A stretch of DNA of 64,000 nt from Macrostomum hystrix (taxonomy: Eukaryota > Platyhelminthes > Macrostomidae), in the NCBI GenBank assembly GCA_950097015.1, contig CATNEN010000039.1, positions 19,027,501 to 19,091,500 on the forward strand, in the 5' to 3' direction. A model generated the notes under the pieces. It had not been told where the DNA came from. It worked only from the letters and a program-made list of their open reading frames with translations, and made no database searches. Positions within the stretch are counted from its first letter, which is position 1. Each line of letters starts with the position of its first letter. The position numbers and the translations under genes were made by a program. Positions 21,508-32,725 of the stretch are shown here, one piece after another.

Positions 21508-21911
21508 TAAATATACATTTTGGTAGTGTAGCTCGCTTTAAAATTAGCAAAAGAGCAAACGTCAAGACAAACATTTATTATTTAAACTGCCGACGCGTTT
21601 TGTCCAAAGCGGACATAACGCGTCTCGATTTTTGAGTACAACGAGATCAATTTTTTTATCTCGTTGTACTCGGTGGTGAGGTGGTTGCTCCCTCTTCACT
21701 GATTGGTCGTTCAAAAGTTTACAGCATGCTCTTTCGTTCCCTCTGTTTATTTGTTCGCTCAATATTTTTCGATTTAATTTAAATACATTTTCGGTTGTGT
21801 GTTTTTTATGGTTCGTTTGCCCTGAAGATGTCCGCTTCGGACGAAACGCGTCGGCAGTTTAAATAATAAATGTTTGTCTTGACGTTTGCTCTTTTGCTAA
21901 ATATACATTTT
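21508..21911. mobile_element. Foldback element with 14-bp direct repeats
   Basis: Exact 14-bp direct repeats TAAATATACATTTT at 21508-21521 and 21898-21911 enclose 376 bp. Inside, two near-identical inverted arms of about 70 bp (about 21543-21615 and 21827-21897) face each other. They share TTAGCAAAAGAGCAAACGTC, ACAAACATTTATTATTTAAA and CTGCCGACGCGTTT. The middle has no coding potential. The direct repeats look like a target-site duplication. The superfamily is unclear: a MITE or a Penelope/retrozyme-type terminal repeat are both possible. Confidence 0.75.
21818..21857 (+). ncRNA. Hammerhead-ribozyme-like motif in the foldback element
   Basis: In order on the plus strand: stem I strand TGCC (21818-21821), the core CTGAAGA (21822-21828), one extra T, stem II GTCCG-CTT-CGGAC (21830-21842), GAAA (21843-21846), CGCG, the cleavage-type triplet GTC (21850-21852) and the second stem I strand GGCA (21853-21856). 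That is the type I hammerhead layout with CUGANGA, GAAA and GUC all present. Against it: the extra T before stem II, and a stem III of only two pairs in cis (ACGCGT is self-complementary, so a dimer could form it). The left arm lacks CTGA and is degenerate. Confidence 0.45.
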
Positions 21912-22726
21912 ATGTCTTGTGTATTATTTTACCGGCTTTTATTTTTTAGATCTCAAATTATTTTACTTTCGCTGACAACTGACACTTAAGGTTAAATGTC
22001 GAAAGCTAAAGGGGTTCAAAATTTAATTTGTTTCAATGTTCGAATGCATAGATTTTATTCACTAGCTATGCGTACAGGACAAACGTGACGGTAAAAGTGT
22101 CTGTTAAAGAGTCAGAAAACATTTCTAAGGTATATAACACGTACACTCTAGTAATCTTAAAATTACTAGTAGAAGTTTGGAGAATATCTAATTCTTTACT
22201 TCTAAGGTCAAGATTACGAAGCGGCTCTGAATAGCAAGTTAAAGAAACCATAGGACACATAAATAGGGTGCACCTGAGCACCCTGCAAATGGTACACACG
22301 TATGGTCTAAACCGTTTTATACGCAGTTTTAATTGCAGCGGGGATGTAAGAAAATTCTGTTTGGACACCATATATATATACTAGGTGAATATACTAGAGA
22401 AAGATGATTAAAACAAAATACAAGCATGTTGTAATCACTCGCATTTCTCAAGAAAAGCTTGCCATTTTTATGATGAATATATAATTTAAAGTTGGAATTG
22501 CTTGATTGACATGGCTGAAACATATAATTAAATGTACATGAAAATACTACTGTTCGAAGCGTATAATTTTTTTAAATAGATTTGGTGACATAATGCATTG
22601 GCGCATACAGGACACAAGGACCATGAGATATAAGTTTGAATACTTCTATAGTGGTTCTTTCAGGGCGATTCACAATTTACAATTAAAAGTCGTGATTTGC
22701 ATGAATGATGGAAATGGGAAAATTAT
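21912..22726. other. AT-rich intergenic DNA
   Basis: No exon-like sequence. A short (TA)n run lies at about 22370. This is downstream of the left GTP cyclohydrolase gene. Confidence 0.55.
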
Positions 22727-22732
22727 TTTATT
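22727..22732 (-). terminator. Poly(A) signal AATAAA, GCH1 gene A
   Basis: AATAAA on the minus strand about 100 nt after the stop codon at 22834-22836. Confidence 0.55.
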
Positions 22733-22833
22733 ACAAATATAAACAGCTTCTACAGAACTATTGCTTAATTTCTTATTGGCATTGATTGTTTATCGAATGA
22801 GATGCACAGAAGACGGCACAAAATAGCGAACAG

Positions 22834-25132
22834 TTAATTAATAAGGCGAAGGAATTCCTCCCTAGTCTTCAGGTCGTCTCTGAAGCAGCCCAGCATGGTG
22901 GACGTGACGGTGACAGCGTTGATCTTCTGCACACCCCGCATCACCATGCACATGTGAGTGGCCTCCACCACCACTCCGACACCGTTCGGCTGCACAGCCT
23001 TTGTGATGGCCTGAGCGATCTGCTTGGTCAGGCGTTCCTGAACCTACAATTAATTCATGGCAATTTTTAAAAGGAAGCGAGGCAGTTTGTGTCTGAAACT
23101 TCTTAATTATCAGTAGTTTTCTCCATCGACATGATTTCTTGTCAAGAGACAATCATTGCCAACTGAATGAAATCCATGATGAAATATTCAGGTTTAGCTC
23201 ATTTATCTCGCTAGGACAAATGGAAACTTACCTGCAGACGTCGACTGTAAATCTCAACAATGCGAGCCAGCTTGCTGATGCCTAGGACACGCTTGTTCGG
23301 CAGGTAGCCAATCGACACCTTGCCGATGAATGGAACCAAGTGATGCTCGCACATGGAAAACATCTCGATGTTCTTCACCACCACCATCTCATCGTGGTTC
23401 TCGTCGAAGATGGCATCGTTAAGCACGTCTTCGACGCTTTCCTCGTAGCCTGGAGATGAGATAAAGTGATATAGAACAGTTCAACCCTTCTAATTGCAAC
23501 GTTTTAGCATCAAAGAGATGACTCACCCTTGGTAAAGAACAGCATGGCTTTGGCGGCTCTGTTGGGCGTCTTCTTCAGTCCCTGGCGCTCAGTGTCCTCG
23601 CCCACCATTTCGATGATGCTTCTGTAGGCGCTGGACATTCCATCAAACACCATCTCTGACGGACGTTGGTCAGCACTGTGCAGTCCATTTGAATCCTCTT
23701 TGTGCTCAGGAGCTTGAAAGCGGGACATCGCGGGGTGACAGTCATGAGTTCTACGCAAGTACCTAACTTCTGCTTCATATTGTAGTCCAATTATTCTCAA
23801 ACTTTACGAGCGTTGATGTCATTGTGCATAGAAATGTGTAGTTTGTTGCTCGAGAAAGTCTAAGTGGAGCATTCTGCTATTGCTTTTGAGAAGTCGTTGC
23901 CATGTAAACTTATCGGATTTAAGAGGATCGCTAATACAGGTGTATCATAAAGGTTTTGCAACCTATTTGTGCAAAATATACAATTAAGGTCTTCAACATC
24001 TTGAAATGAAGGTCAAACCCTTAGTTGTTGGTTGTTATTCAATCTATTTAAGCGTGGACTGAAGTAGAGATACCTGATGAGTTTAATTTTAGAAAGGGAA
24101 CATCCGCGCTTCAAATAGCGTATCGGCCCTAAAATCGCCAGAAATTTCTCTTCTGTTATTAGATTAGCAAAACATTCTGCAGATTTCAGTGCGCACGTGC
24201 GGTGGGTTAGCCTGTCATCAGCAGAAATTCATAAAGTGGCATGAGCTTCGAAAACAATAACAAATTGATAGACACTCAGCGAGGCGGCACCATTGATTGA
24301 GTTGTTCTAAGCACATTATAGCTCGTAGCCCTCACCTTTGGTGCAGAGCTGTAGCATGGTCTTGGCTGCAACATTGGGCGTCTTCTTCAGTCCTTGACGC
24401 TCGGCATCCTCGCCCACCATCTCGATGATGCTTCTGTAGGCACTGGACATTCCGTCAAGCACCTTCTCGGACTGAAGTCGGTCAGCTGCGTCCAGTCCGT
24501 TCTGCTGATCTTTGAAGTCTCCGTTGCGGCCATTGTGACTGTTTCCTGTAGAGAAACGCAACGGCTACACTTCACAGTGTTAAGAGCTTCACTAACAGAA
24601 ATAATAAAAAGCACATCACTCGAAGTTAGTGCACACTAACTCGCCCGTCATAGTCTTGAAAGGATTCAGCTAAACAGTTCGATGCAGAACTGAGCAACAA
24701 TGTCATTCATTGTGACGCAACTCAAATATAGTGCGAGGGTAGACTCTAGATACGCGTGCACAATTAGATAGATAGAAATTACACTTGTCTGAGTTGTGCC
24801 AGAGGTATACAGCCAGGGACAAAAAGCCGCAACTATTCCGCGGCGCAACTGAAGGCTGCGTACAGCTGTTCAGTCCGTGGACAATGGAGGTCACGCCACT
24901 TCCACCGGAATTTCTTCCCAAGCTGATGCTGATACCCAATTCACAGCTGGGTGAACTGAAGCACTAGTATAGAAAATTGAAAGAGTGGGCTGAGATTCGA
25001 ACTACCGACCACTCGGTCAGAGGGCCAAAGCTCTAAGGGCCATAGGATTACACGAGCTAGTATTATTCACCGTTAACATTCAAGCTTACCAATGTAGGCT
25101 CTGTAGGCAGCTGTGTGAGTCTGATTAGACAT
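22834..25132 (-). CDS. GCH1: GTP cyclohydrolase I, gene A (4 exons, alternative exon 2)
   Basis: Catalyses GTP to 7,8-dihydroneopterin triphosphate, the first step of tetrahydrobiopterin synthesis, as a cytosolic decamer. Exons: 25132-25090 ([13 protein letters not shown]), exon 2 as either 24545-24336 (2a) or 23712-23527 (2b), 23449-23232, and 23043-22834. All junctions are phase-compatible. With 2b the protein is 218 aa, with 2a 226 aa. The C-terminal exons are almost textbook: CEHHLVPF and [14 protein letters not shown] carry the zinc ligands Cys, His and Cys; [20 protein letters not shown] and [11 protein letters not shown] follow. The N-terminus is short and divergent, as in other animals. 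The promoter has a TATA-like box at 25229-25237 and a poly(A) signal lies at 22727-22732. Gene B lies 504 bp upstream in the same orientation. Confidence 0.96.
23527..23712 (-). CDS. GCH1: GCH1 gene A exon 2b (canonical version)
   Basis: Encodes [20 protein letters not shown] and [18 protein letters not shown], with the family's conserved TP-x-R-x-A and FFTKGY elements. The acceptor TTTCAAG precedes 23712 and the donor is GTGAGT. An in-frame ATG ([12 protein letters not shown]) lies just upstream, so this exon could alternatively be a first exon. Confidence 0.8.
24336..24545 (-). CDS. GCH1: GCH1 gene A exon 2a (divergent duplicate)
   Basis: A second copy of exon 2 with proper acceptor (TCTCTACAG) and donor (GTGAGG) and the same phases. 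It reads [19 protein letters not shown]: the otherwise conserved Arg of TP-x-R-x-A is Val, and FFTKG is LCTKG. It may be a mutually exclusive exon giving a modified isoform, or a decaying copy. Confidence 0.7.
24793..25062 (-). mobile_element. tRNA-derived SINE (family 1) in GCH1 gene A intron 1
   Basis: Shares the family-1 body (CTGCGTACAGCTGTTCAGTC, CACAGCTGGGTGAACTGAAG in plus orientation) with the copies at 4420 and 8542. The tRNA-like head at the right end is diverged. Confidence 0.8.
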
Positions 25133-25228
25133 TTTTCGAGTAAATGACAGGTGATAATCAAGCACGAATACTTCTACAGAGTTTCCTAGCAAATTTTTCT
25201 CTGCATCTGGGTTTCGCTTTCGCATCTT

Positions 25229-25237
25229 ATTTATATA
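25229..25237 (-). promoter_or_regulatory. TATA-like box, GCH1 gene A
   Basis: TATATAAAT on the minus strand, about 95 nt upstream of the ATG at 25132. It would place the transcription start near 25205. Confidence 0.5.
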
Positions 25238-25374
25238 CAGACTTTGTGTGTTTATGTAGGCGGGCAGTTCAAATTTCGGTCGGGATTCAAAGCCAATAAA
25301 AGCCTAACAGGACAACAGGACAGTATAGTAACCTCAGGCACCTCCAAATTTGTAGAATTAACTAAAAACTATCG

Positions 25375-25380
25375 TTTATT
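25375..25380 (-). terminator. Possible poly(A) signal AATAAA, GCH1 gene B
   Basis: AATAAA on the minus strand about 260 nt after the stop at 25636-25638, in the short gap before gene A. Confidence 0.4.
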
Positions 25381-25635
25381 TGCATGTCCGCAATGAAAGT
25401 AACAATGTCTTCAAGCAGCCCTTAAAATACACATGTACGGTAAGGCATCTACATATGAAATATTGAATAACCGAGTTGGGAGGAAGTCTTTTATTAGCTG
25501 GTCGATGAAAGAGGTGAGTACACAACACAGCCCAGAAAAATATGCTTCATTTTCAGTCTCAATCGCTTTGTTATAGTGGAAGTCAAAGACAAACGACTCA
25601 TCGCCACTGATGATGTTGAAGCTTAAAATTAGCTG

Positions 25636-27681
25636 CTACTTGATGAGGCTAAGGAATTCCTCCCGGCTCTTCGGGTCGTCTCTGAAGCAGCCCAGCATGG
25701 TGGACGTGACGGTGACAGCGTTGATCTTCTGCACACCCCGCATCACCATGCACATGTGAGTGGCCTCCACCACCACTCCGACACCGTTCGGCTGCACAGC
25801 CTTTGTGATGGCCTGAGCGATCTGCTTGGTCAGCCGTTCCTGAACCTGAGTAAAGGTGGAGAATGAAGTGCCAGAAGTCGAACGAATGACCTATCGAGTT
25901 CTCATCCTTGGCTCCCCAGTCCAGCCATGCGATTCTCTTCTTCAGGAAGCCCTGAATTTCCTGCGCCTGGCACTTTCTACACCGACTAAAAAGTTAACTT
26001 ATAAAAAAAACAAATTTACCTGCAGACGTCGACTGTAAATCTCAACAATGCGAGCCAGCTTGCTGATGCCTAGGACACGCTTGTTCGGCAGGTAGCCGAT
26101 CGACACCTTGCCGATGAACGGCACCATGTGATGCTCGCACACAGAGAACATCTCGATGTTCTTCACCACCACCATTTCGTCATGGTCTTCATCGAAGATG
26201 GCGTCGTTAAGCACGTCTTCGACGCTCTCCTCGTAGCCTGGAGATGAGGAAATATGGAAAATTGGTCACTAAAGCAGTTTTTCCTATTGTACTAAATCTC
26301 TAATCATTGTTTATTTTTTTATTTATTTATTCGTACAAACGCTACAGAACAACAATGTCTTAGTGAACAACAATACCAAAAAGTGCCAATTAATTCTAGG
26401 ATTAGACTGATCAAATTTCATCATTCTGTCTCAATGCTAAGTGGATTAAATATTCAAAAAACTGTTTTAGATAGTGCCAGCGGGCATACCACTACTGCCA
26501 ATTTTAATGATTGCATCAGGGCCAGTTTAACAAGGAGTCTAACAGTTTATAAAGGAGTCTTACAGTTTTCAAGGGAGTCACAAGTAACAAGAGATATTTT
26601 TTGCCTGAGAAAAATCTGTTCTCTGTTATATCGGGGCAATGTTTTCCTGTCAATGAAAGAGGGCAAATATTTCTTGCTGGGGATTTGGTAGCCTGGTGTT
26701 ATAAAGGTTCCTTCTGTTTTGGGGAAATTAGTTCTTTGCTACTGAGGGGACATTAGTTCTCTGCAGCTGGGGGGACATTGGTTCCCTGCTGCTCAGGGGA
26801 TTCGCGTGTACCTTAGTAGCATTAAGCTGAGTAGTATCAAACGTAAGTTACTTTTGTAATTCTGCCCCAAATGTGCTCTTGGTGTACTCTTGAATGTCTC
26901 AGAATGTATTCGAGCTCAGGCTAACTATTTTTGTATTTAGTAAGAATTCAAATTCTCGTTGAATCGCAATCACGTAATCAGGGAAATTAATACTGACGAA
27001 ATTAGTTTTTCGTTTTTGTTTACTTTCAGGTGTGTTTGTCCTTCTGCATTACACAAGATTTTCTTGTCCGAACTGTAGTGCCCCCCATCGGGGGCTTAGT
27101 GTGCTAGTGTAAATTTTGAAATCCATAAAAGCTTTTTATTTTTTGGAACACATTTGGACTTCAATCTAGATTAAGCCAACTCCGTGATGCGTCATCGTAA
27201 ATGCGTTACTTCATGACTCACCCTTAGTGAAGAACATCATGGCTTTGGCTGCTCTGTTGGGCGTTTTCTTCAGTCCCTGACGATCGGCATCCTCGCCCAC
27301 CATCTCGATGATGCTCCTGTAGGCGCTCGACATTCCGTCAAGCAGCTTCTCCGACTGACGTCGTTCAGCGTCATGCAGTCCGTTTGCCTGCTCTTTCAGC
27401 TCACCGTTGCAGCCATTGTGGCTGCTTTCTGCAAAGAGAAGAGAGGTGGTCGTCACATGTTCAGCCCATGAGGCACTTGTTTATATTTTTAGTACGACAT
27501 CCTTCAAAACAAAGCAGAACCGAGCGTATTGTTGCCTCCTAAGCCTCAGCACGCACAACGTGTTGCATGGTTCCTAGTCGACCCAACGGCTACTTGAATG
27601 GGTGCCCACGGGTTCAAGAAAGTAGTTTTTCTTGCCTGCAGAGTCTTTGTCGATAGCATTGTGCGATACGCTCTGATCCAT
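25636..27681 (-). CDS. GCH1: GTP cyclohydrolase I, gene B (4 exons)
   Basis: A second full GCH1 gene in tandem. Exons 27681-27636 ([15 protein letters not shown]), 27428-27222, 26237-26020 and 25845-25636; phases 1, 1, 0 match; 226 aa. It carries the canonical [26 protein letters not shown] and [11 protein letters not shown] motifs, so all zinc ligands and active-site elements are present. Exon 1 ends in GCAG/GCAAGA, a GC-AG intron with an otherwise ideal donor; there is no usable GT nearby. Exons 3 and 4 are nearly identical to those of gene A at the DNA level, while introns and N-termini differ. Same reaction as gene A; a difference in expression is likely but cannot be seen here. An AATAAA lies at 25375-25380. 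Confidence 0.95.
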
Positions 27682-27689
27682 GATTAAGA

Positions 27690-28679
27690 AAACGGAACAA
27701 AGTTTAATTATTGTTCAATTGCTGAGTACTTTTCTAAGCAGAAGCTAAGTGTAGACGATTGCTTCGGAGTTTGGTGAACAGAAGATTTTGCTTACTTAGT
27801 TTTAACATATTTTAAATGCGAGCAGGAGGCCAAGTATGCATTTAGTAGTGAGGCCGGGTGGGGTGGGTCGGCATGTGCTTGTGACACCGGAGGGGTTTGC
27901 ATGTTGGAAACGAGATCAGCAATGTGTTTTGGTAGCAGCATGGACTCAGATCAGAGAGCAGCTGCTTTTCGATGCGATTCGTCCAACTCCCTGGATCTTC
28001 TATACAGTCACTATTTCTCTAATCGCGACTATTTGTTTAAACTGAACGCGGTCTCGTGCCATGTACAATACCCCTCTAAGCTATTGTGTTAAGTTCTCGT
28101 TTAAAAGAATCCAGTCCTACCCGTTCGATTTGCTTAACGCATATTATGCGACATGCCTGCGCTTTACAAAAGAGTGAGAAATCTATTAGCTCTCCTCATT
28201 CGACATGAGTCTTATGTCTGTGTGCTCTAAAAGTGTTGCTTAAATACCAAACATGGAACTGAATGGGATATTACTCGTGCATAAGCATTTAAATAGGCGT
28301 TTACAACCTCAGCCATCTATATAACATAAAGCTGTGAGCGTACCAGAAGTAGAAGTCGCGAGTTGCGAATTGCAGACTCTGGCATCTCGAATTTGCTCAT
28401 CTCTGAGCAGTGAGCCGCAGACAGTTGACTTGACAATTGATACGATTATTGTGGCAGTCTATTTATAAGCTTTATTAGCACAATAGGCTTTTCATGACTC
28501 CTGTACTGCATAGTGCATGATATTATAACTGCTTGAAGAATAGGACAATGAATGCCACTCCTGATGCCAAGTAAACTTAGTACTCGTAGGACTCATTTCT
28601 TTTAGCGAAACGTGATCAGACAAAAACACACTTTGCTGGCTGCTGTGAATATCTCGGAGAAGTTTTCTGCCTTCCATTG
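27690..28679. other. Intergenic DNA upstream of GCH1 gene B
   Basis: Unique sequence of mixed composition. No exon pair with matching splice signals. The promoter of gene B should lie at its left end; only a weak TTTAAAATAT is seen near 27810. Confidence 0.5.
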
Positions 28680-29732
28680 TGTCTCATCTCTCCCCTGTCT
28701 CATCTCTCCACTGTCTCATCTCTCCCCTTTCTCATCTCTCCCCTTTCTCATCTCTCCCCTGTCTCATCTCTCCACTAGCTGTCTCATCTCTCCACTGTCT
28801 CATCTCTCCCCTTTCTCATCTCTCCCCTGTCTCATCTCTCCACTGTCTCATCTCTCCACTGTCTCATCTCTCCCCTTTCTCATCTCTCCCCTGTCTCATC
28901 TCTCTGCTGTCTCATCCCTCCAATGTCTTATCCCTCCAATGTCTCATCTCTCCCCTGTCTCATCTTTCCACTGTTTCAGCTCTCCCCGATCTCATCTCTC
29001 TCCTGTCTCATCTCTCCAGTGTCTCATCTCTCATATTTCATTTCGCCCCTGTCTCATCTCTCCCTGATGTCATCTCTTCCTGATCTCATCTCTCCCCGAT
29101 CTCATCTCTCCTCGGTCTCATCTTTCCCCTGTCTCATCTCTCCCCTGTCTCATCTCTCCCCTTTCTCATCTCTCCCCTTTCTCATCTCTCCCCTGTCTCA
29201 TCTCTCCACTAGCTGTCTCATCTCTCCACTGTCTCATCTCTCCCCTTTCTCATCTCTCCCCTGTCTCATCTCTCCACTGTCTCATCTCTCCACTGTCTCA
29301 TCTCTCCCCTTTCTCATCTCTCCCCTGTCTCATCTCTCTGCTGTCTCATCCCTCCAATGTCTTATCCCTCCAATGTCTCATCTCTCCCCTGTCTCATCTT
29401 TCCACTGTTTCAGCTCTCCCCGATCTCATCTCTCTCCTGTCTCATCTCTCCAGTGTCTCATCTCTCATATTTCATTTCGCCCCTGTCTCATCTCTCCCTG
29501 ATGTCATCTCTTCCTGATCTCATCTCTCCCCGATCTCATCTCTCCTCGGTCTCATCTTTCCCCTGTCTCATCTCTCCCCTGTCTCATCTCTCCCCTGTCT
29601 CATCTCTCCCCTGTCTCATCTCTCCCCTGTCTCATCTCTCCCCTGTCTCATCTCTCCCCTGTCTCATCTCTCCCCTGTCTCATCTCTCCCCTGTCTCATC
29701 TCTCCCCTGTCTCATCTCTCCCCTGTCTTATC
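28680..29732 (+). repeat. 15-bp minisatellite (GTCTCATCTCTCCCC) with an internal 434-bp duplication
   Basis: About 70 units. A 434-bp block recurs: the landmark CCACTAGCTGTCTCATC occurs at about 28773 and again at 29207, with the intervening variants repeated in order. The last part (29570-29720) is homogeneous. Open frames on the plus strand are repeat artefacts. Confidence 0.96.
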
Positions 29733-30379
29733 TCTCGCCGACCCTTAAAACCTTAAAAAAAACGCGAATTGACTCACTTAACTCACATTACATAAACCTG
29801 AAGAAGAAAATTTTCTTGTTTTCTATTTTCAATTAGACTTCTAAAACAAAATGGGCACTCTAATTAATTAAGGACTAAAGTCCCCGACGCTGGCAAAATA
29901 ATCACCCCATAACTGTCAGACTGGACTCAAACAAATCTTTCAATCTTCATAGATCTCTGACAGCCGCAGCAGCAGCAGCAGCAGCAGCAGCTGACACAGG
30001 TTCTCAATTTCGCATGCATTCTGTCGCTTCTGTGCTGTTCTCATAGTTTATTTGGTGCTGCCGAATCTTATCCAAAATTTATCAGTCAACAACCAGAGTC
30101 CAACGCATGTCTGTATAAACGCCCCGACTTTACTAGCCAAATGCAAAAGGCCTAGGGGTGTAAAACTTCTTTGAATAGAATCTTCTTTGTCAAGTAAACA
30201 TATTCATTGCACAAGCTAGTGCTCGTTCAAATCAGGTAAGGTTACTCAATTAGATCTATAGAGTTTGATTGCTACGAATAATATTACACTAATGACTGGG
30301 TATCAGTTTTCCACAAGGCGTCACTCACGACCCTCGTATGAGCGGAAAACAAGCCAGGATAACTCTAGAGATATCTAGG
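29733..30379. other. Unique spacer between two arrays
   Basis: AT-rich sequence with a CAG/GCA trinucleotide run near 29966-29991. No gene seen. Confidence 0.5.
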
Positions 30380-31128
30380 AACTAGATACAGAATATGGGA
30401 ACTAGACACAGAATATTGGAACTAGACACAGAATATTGGAACTAGACACAGAATATTGGAACTAGACACAGAATATTGGAACTAGACACAGAATATTGGA
30501 ACTAGACACAGAATATTGGAACTAGACACAGAATATTGGAACTGGACACAGAATATTGGAACTAGACACAGAATATTGGAACTAGACACAGAATATTGGA
30601 ACTAGACACAGAATATTGGAACTAGACACAGAATATTGAAACTAGACACAGAATATTGAAACTAGACACAGAATATTGGAACTAGACACAGAATATTGGA
30701 ACTAGACACAGAATATTGGAACTAGACACAGAATATTGGAACTAGACACAGAATATTGAAACTAGACACAGAATATTGAAACTAGACACAGAATATTGGA
30801 ACTAGACACAGAATATTGGAATTTGACATGGAATATTGGAACTAGACACAGAATATTGGAACTAGACACAGAATATTGGAATTTGACATGGAATATTGGA
30901 ACTAGACACAGAATATTGAAACTAGACACAGAATATTGAAACTAGACACAGAATATTGAAACTAGACACAGAATATTGGAACTAGACACAGAATATTGAA
31001 ACTAGACACAGAATATTGGAACTAGACACAGAATATTGAAACTAGACACAGAATATTGAAACTAGACACAGAATATTGGAACTAGACACAGAATATTGGA
31101 ATTTGACATGGAATATTGGAACTAGACA
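30380..31128 (+). repeat. 20-bp minisatellite ACTAGACACAGAATATTGGA
   Basis: About 37 copies in perfect 20-bp register. Most variation is GGA/GAA; a second variant (ATTTGACATGGAATATTGGA) occurs three times. It ends about 115 bp before the start of the TULIP-like gene, within its likely promoter. Confidence 0.97.
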
Positions 31129-31243
31129 CTTTTCATTTACGAGCTCGTAGTTTTCACTGCAGGTTCATGGTATTCAACGAGTCTGGAATACTCACTTGAA
31201 TCAATATTTTTTAACAAAAGCTCAATGCATCAATCACTGCAGG

Positions 31244-32695
31244 ATGACCAAGCTGCTGAGTCTATTTATTGCCACCTGCCTCCTGGCATTGGTGAGTAGC
31301 AGTGCCATCAAGGCACCGCTCACTGACCCGGATCTCGATACCATCAGCATCTATATCAAGGCCACACTGGAGAACCTGCGCGAAGCTATGCCCCGTGGCA
31401 TCCCGGAGCTGATGATCCCGCCGTTGGAGCCGCTATCGCTACCCGTCATCGACATTCCGCGGATTCGCGAGGGCGTCGCGGACATCATCCTGGAACTGCG
31501 CAATTTCAACCTGCGAGGTCTGTCCTCGTTTGTTGTGCGCGAAGCTAAGGGTAACACCGGCGATATGAGCATCGAGCTGGATCTCTTCTTCCCGGAGGTG
31601 GCCGCTGGCGCCCATTATAATCTGGATGTGAGTACTGTACCTGTACGAACTGCTAATCGTCCCTTCTCGCAGCGCATGCGTTGGGTACTCCAGAAGCACT
31701 CCTAAAGGCGTTGATCCATCCCACAGGGCAAGATCCTCATCTTCCCGCTGTTCGGCAACGGACCCGCTGCCATACAGATCAACGATCTGAGCATCCGCTT
31801 CAAGGCCGCTGTCAGCATCGAGGATCTTCGCCGCGTGCAGCTGAACAACCTGCAAGTGGACCTGACCTTCTCCCAAGTGCAGATATACCTGGAGGGCATA
31901 ATCGGTGGTGGTAGCATTGGCAGCATTGTTAACACTCTTCTGAACGCCTTGGGCAAGCTCATCTACGACAAGCTGAAGGATAAACTGCTGCCCGAGGTCA
32001 GCCGCATTCTGCGCACCGTCATCAACAACGAACTCTCGAAGGTGGACCTGCAGGACATCATCGGCGGCATATTGCCCTACGGCAGTGGTCTGCGCCCGGT
32101 TGATGAAAGCGCCAACAACTACGTGGACAAGCTGATGGCCAACCTGAGGCCGCTCATCCACCAGAACAGGCTGGACCCCGTCAGCATCCCGGAGCAGAGG
32201 GCCGACTTCTCGCAGAAGATCCTGCTGATCACAGTGTGGGGCAGCGCCCGCATGTTCAACGGCCTGGCGTATGGCCTGTCCACCATCCACAGGGCCGGCA
32301 ACTGCGACATCGGTGCTCAGGGCAGCAGCGTGGCTGTCGGCTGCGTGATCGGCATGGACAACATCCGGGGCAGCTTCGACTCGCGCGCCGAATTCATGGG
32401 CATCGGCGTCAACGCCGGCGTCTCATTCCTGGTTGCCCGTGTGCGCGTCTCGATCCGGGTCGGCGCCGACATCTCGGCCGGCTCCAGGCCGCGCCTAGAG
32501 CACTTCTTTATCACCGAGGTCGCCCCAGTGGCCGTCAGCGTCAGCGGCCTCGGCCCGCTGGACTGGATCCTCACTCCGGTGGCCAACGTAGTGGTGAACT
32601 CCGTTAAGCACATCATCGTGGCCGCCATCGAGTCGCCAATTCGCCAGGAGCTGTCTAACGTCCTCGGCAGCGTGAGCATCCCGAGCTTCCCTTGA
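31244..32695 (+). CDS. Secreted TULIP/BPI-like lipid-binding protein, 2 exons, 450 aa
   Basis: Exon 1 31244-31627 and exon 2 31727-32695, joined across a 99-bp intron (GAT/GTGAGT, CCCACAG/GGC) in phase 0. The start at 31244 gives a clean signal peptide (MTKLLSLFIATCLLALVSSS). An earlier in-frame ATG at 31196 would bury it, and an acceptor-like CACTGCAG ends right before the chosen ATG. The mature part has long amphipathic stretches, the alternating Gly/Ile-rich segment GGGSIGSIVNTLLNALGKLI, LRTVINNEL, and no catalytic motif. This resembles the TULIP superfamily (BPI, takeout, group-7 mite-allergen types), which bind lipids in a hydrophobic tube. The family call is from pattern only. An ATTAAA follows at 32726-32731. 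Confidence 0.8.
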
Positions 32696-32725
32696 GCCCT
32701 GAAGGCAGGCTGACGGGTTAAATGC

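Noticed and set aside
26383..26691. 102-aa plus-strand frame within GCH1 gene B intron 2
   Set aside because: AT-rich intronic DNA opposite to the gene, with no recognisable motif.
27070..27100. GCCCCC/GGGGGC hairpin as a bacterial-type terminator
   Set aside because: Only a 6-bp stem, in an intron of a eukaryotic gene; no terminator of this kind is expected.
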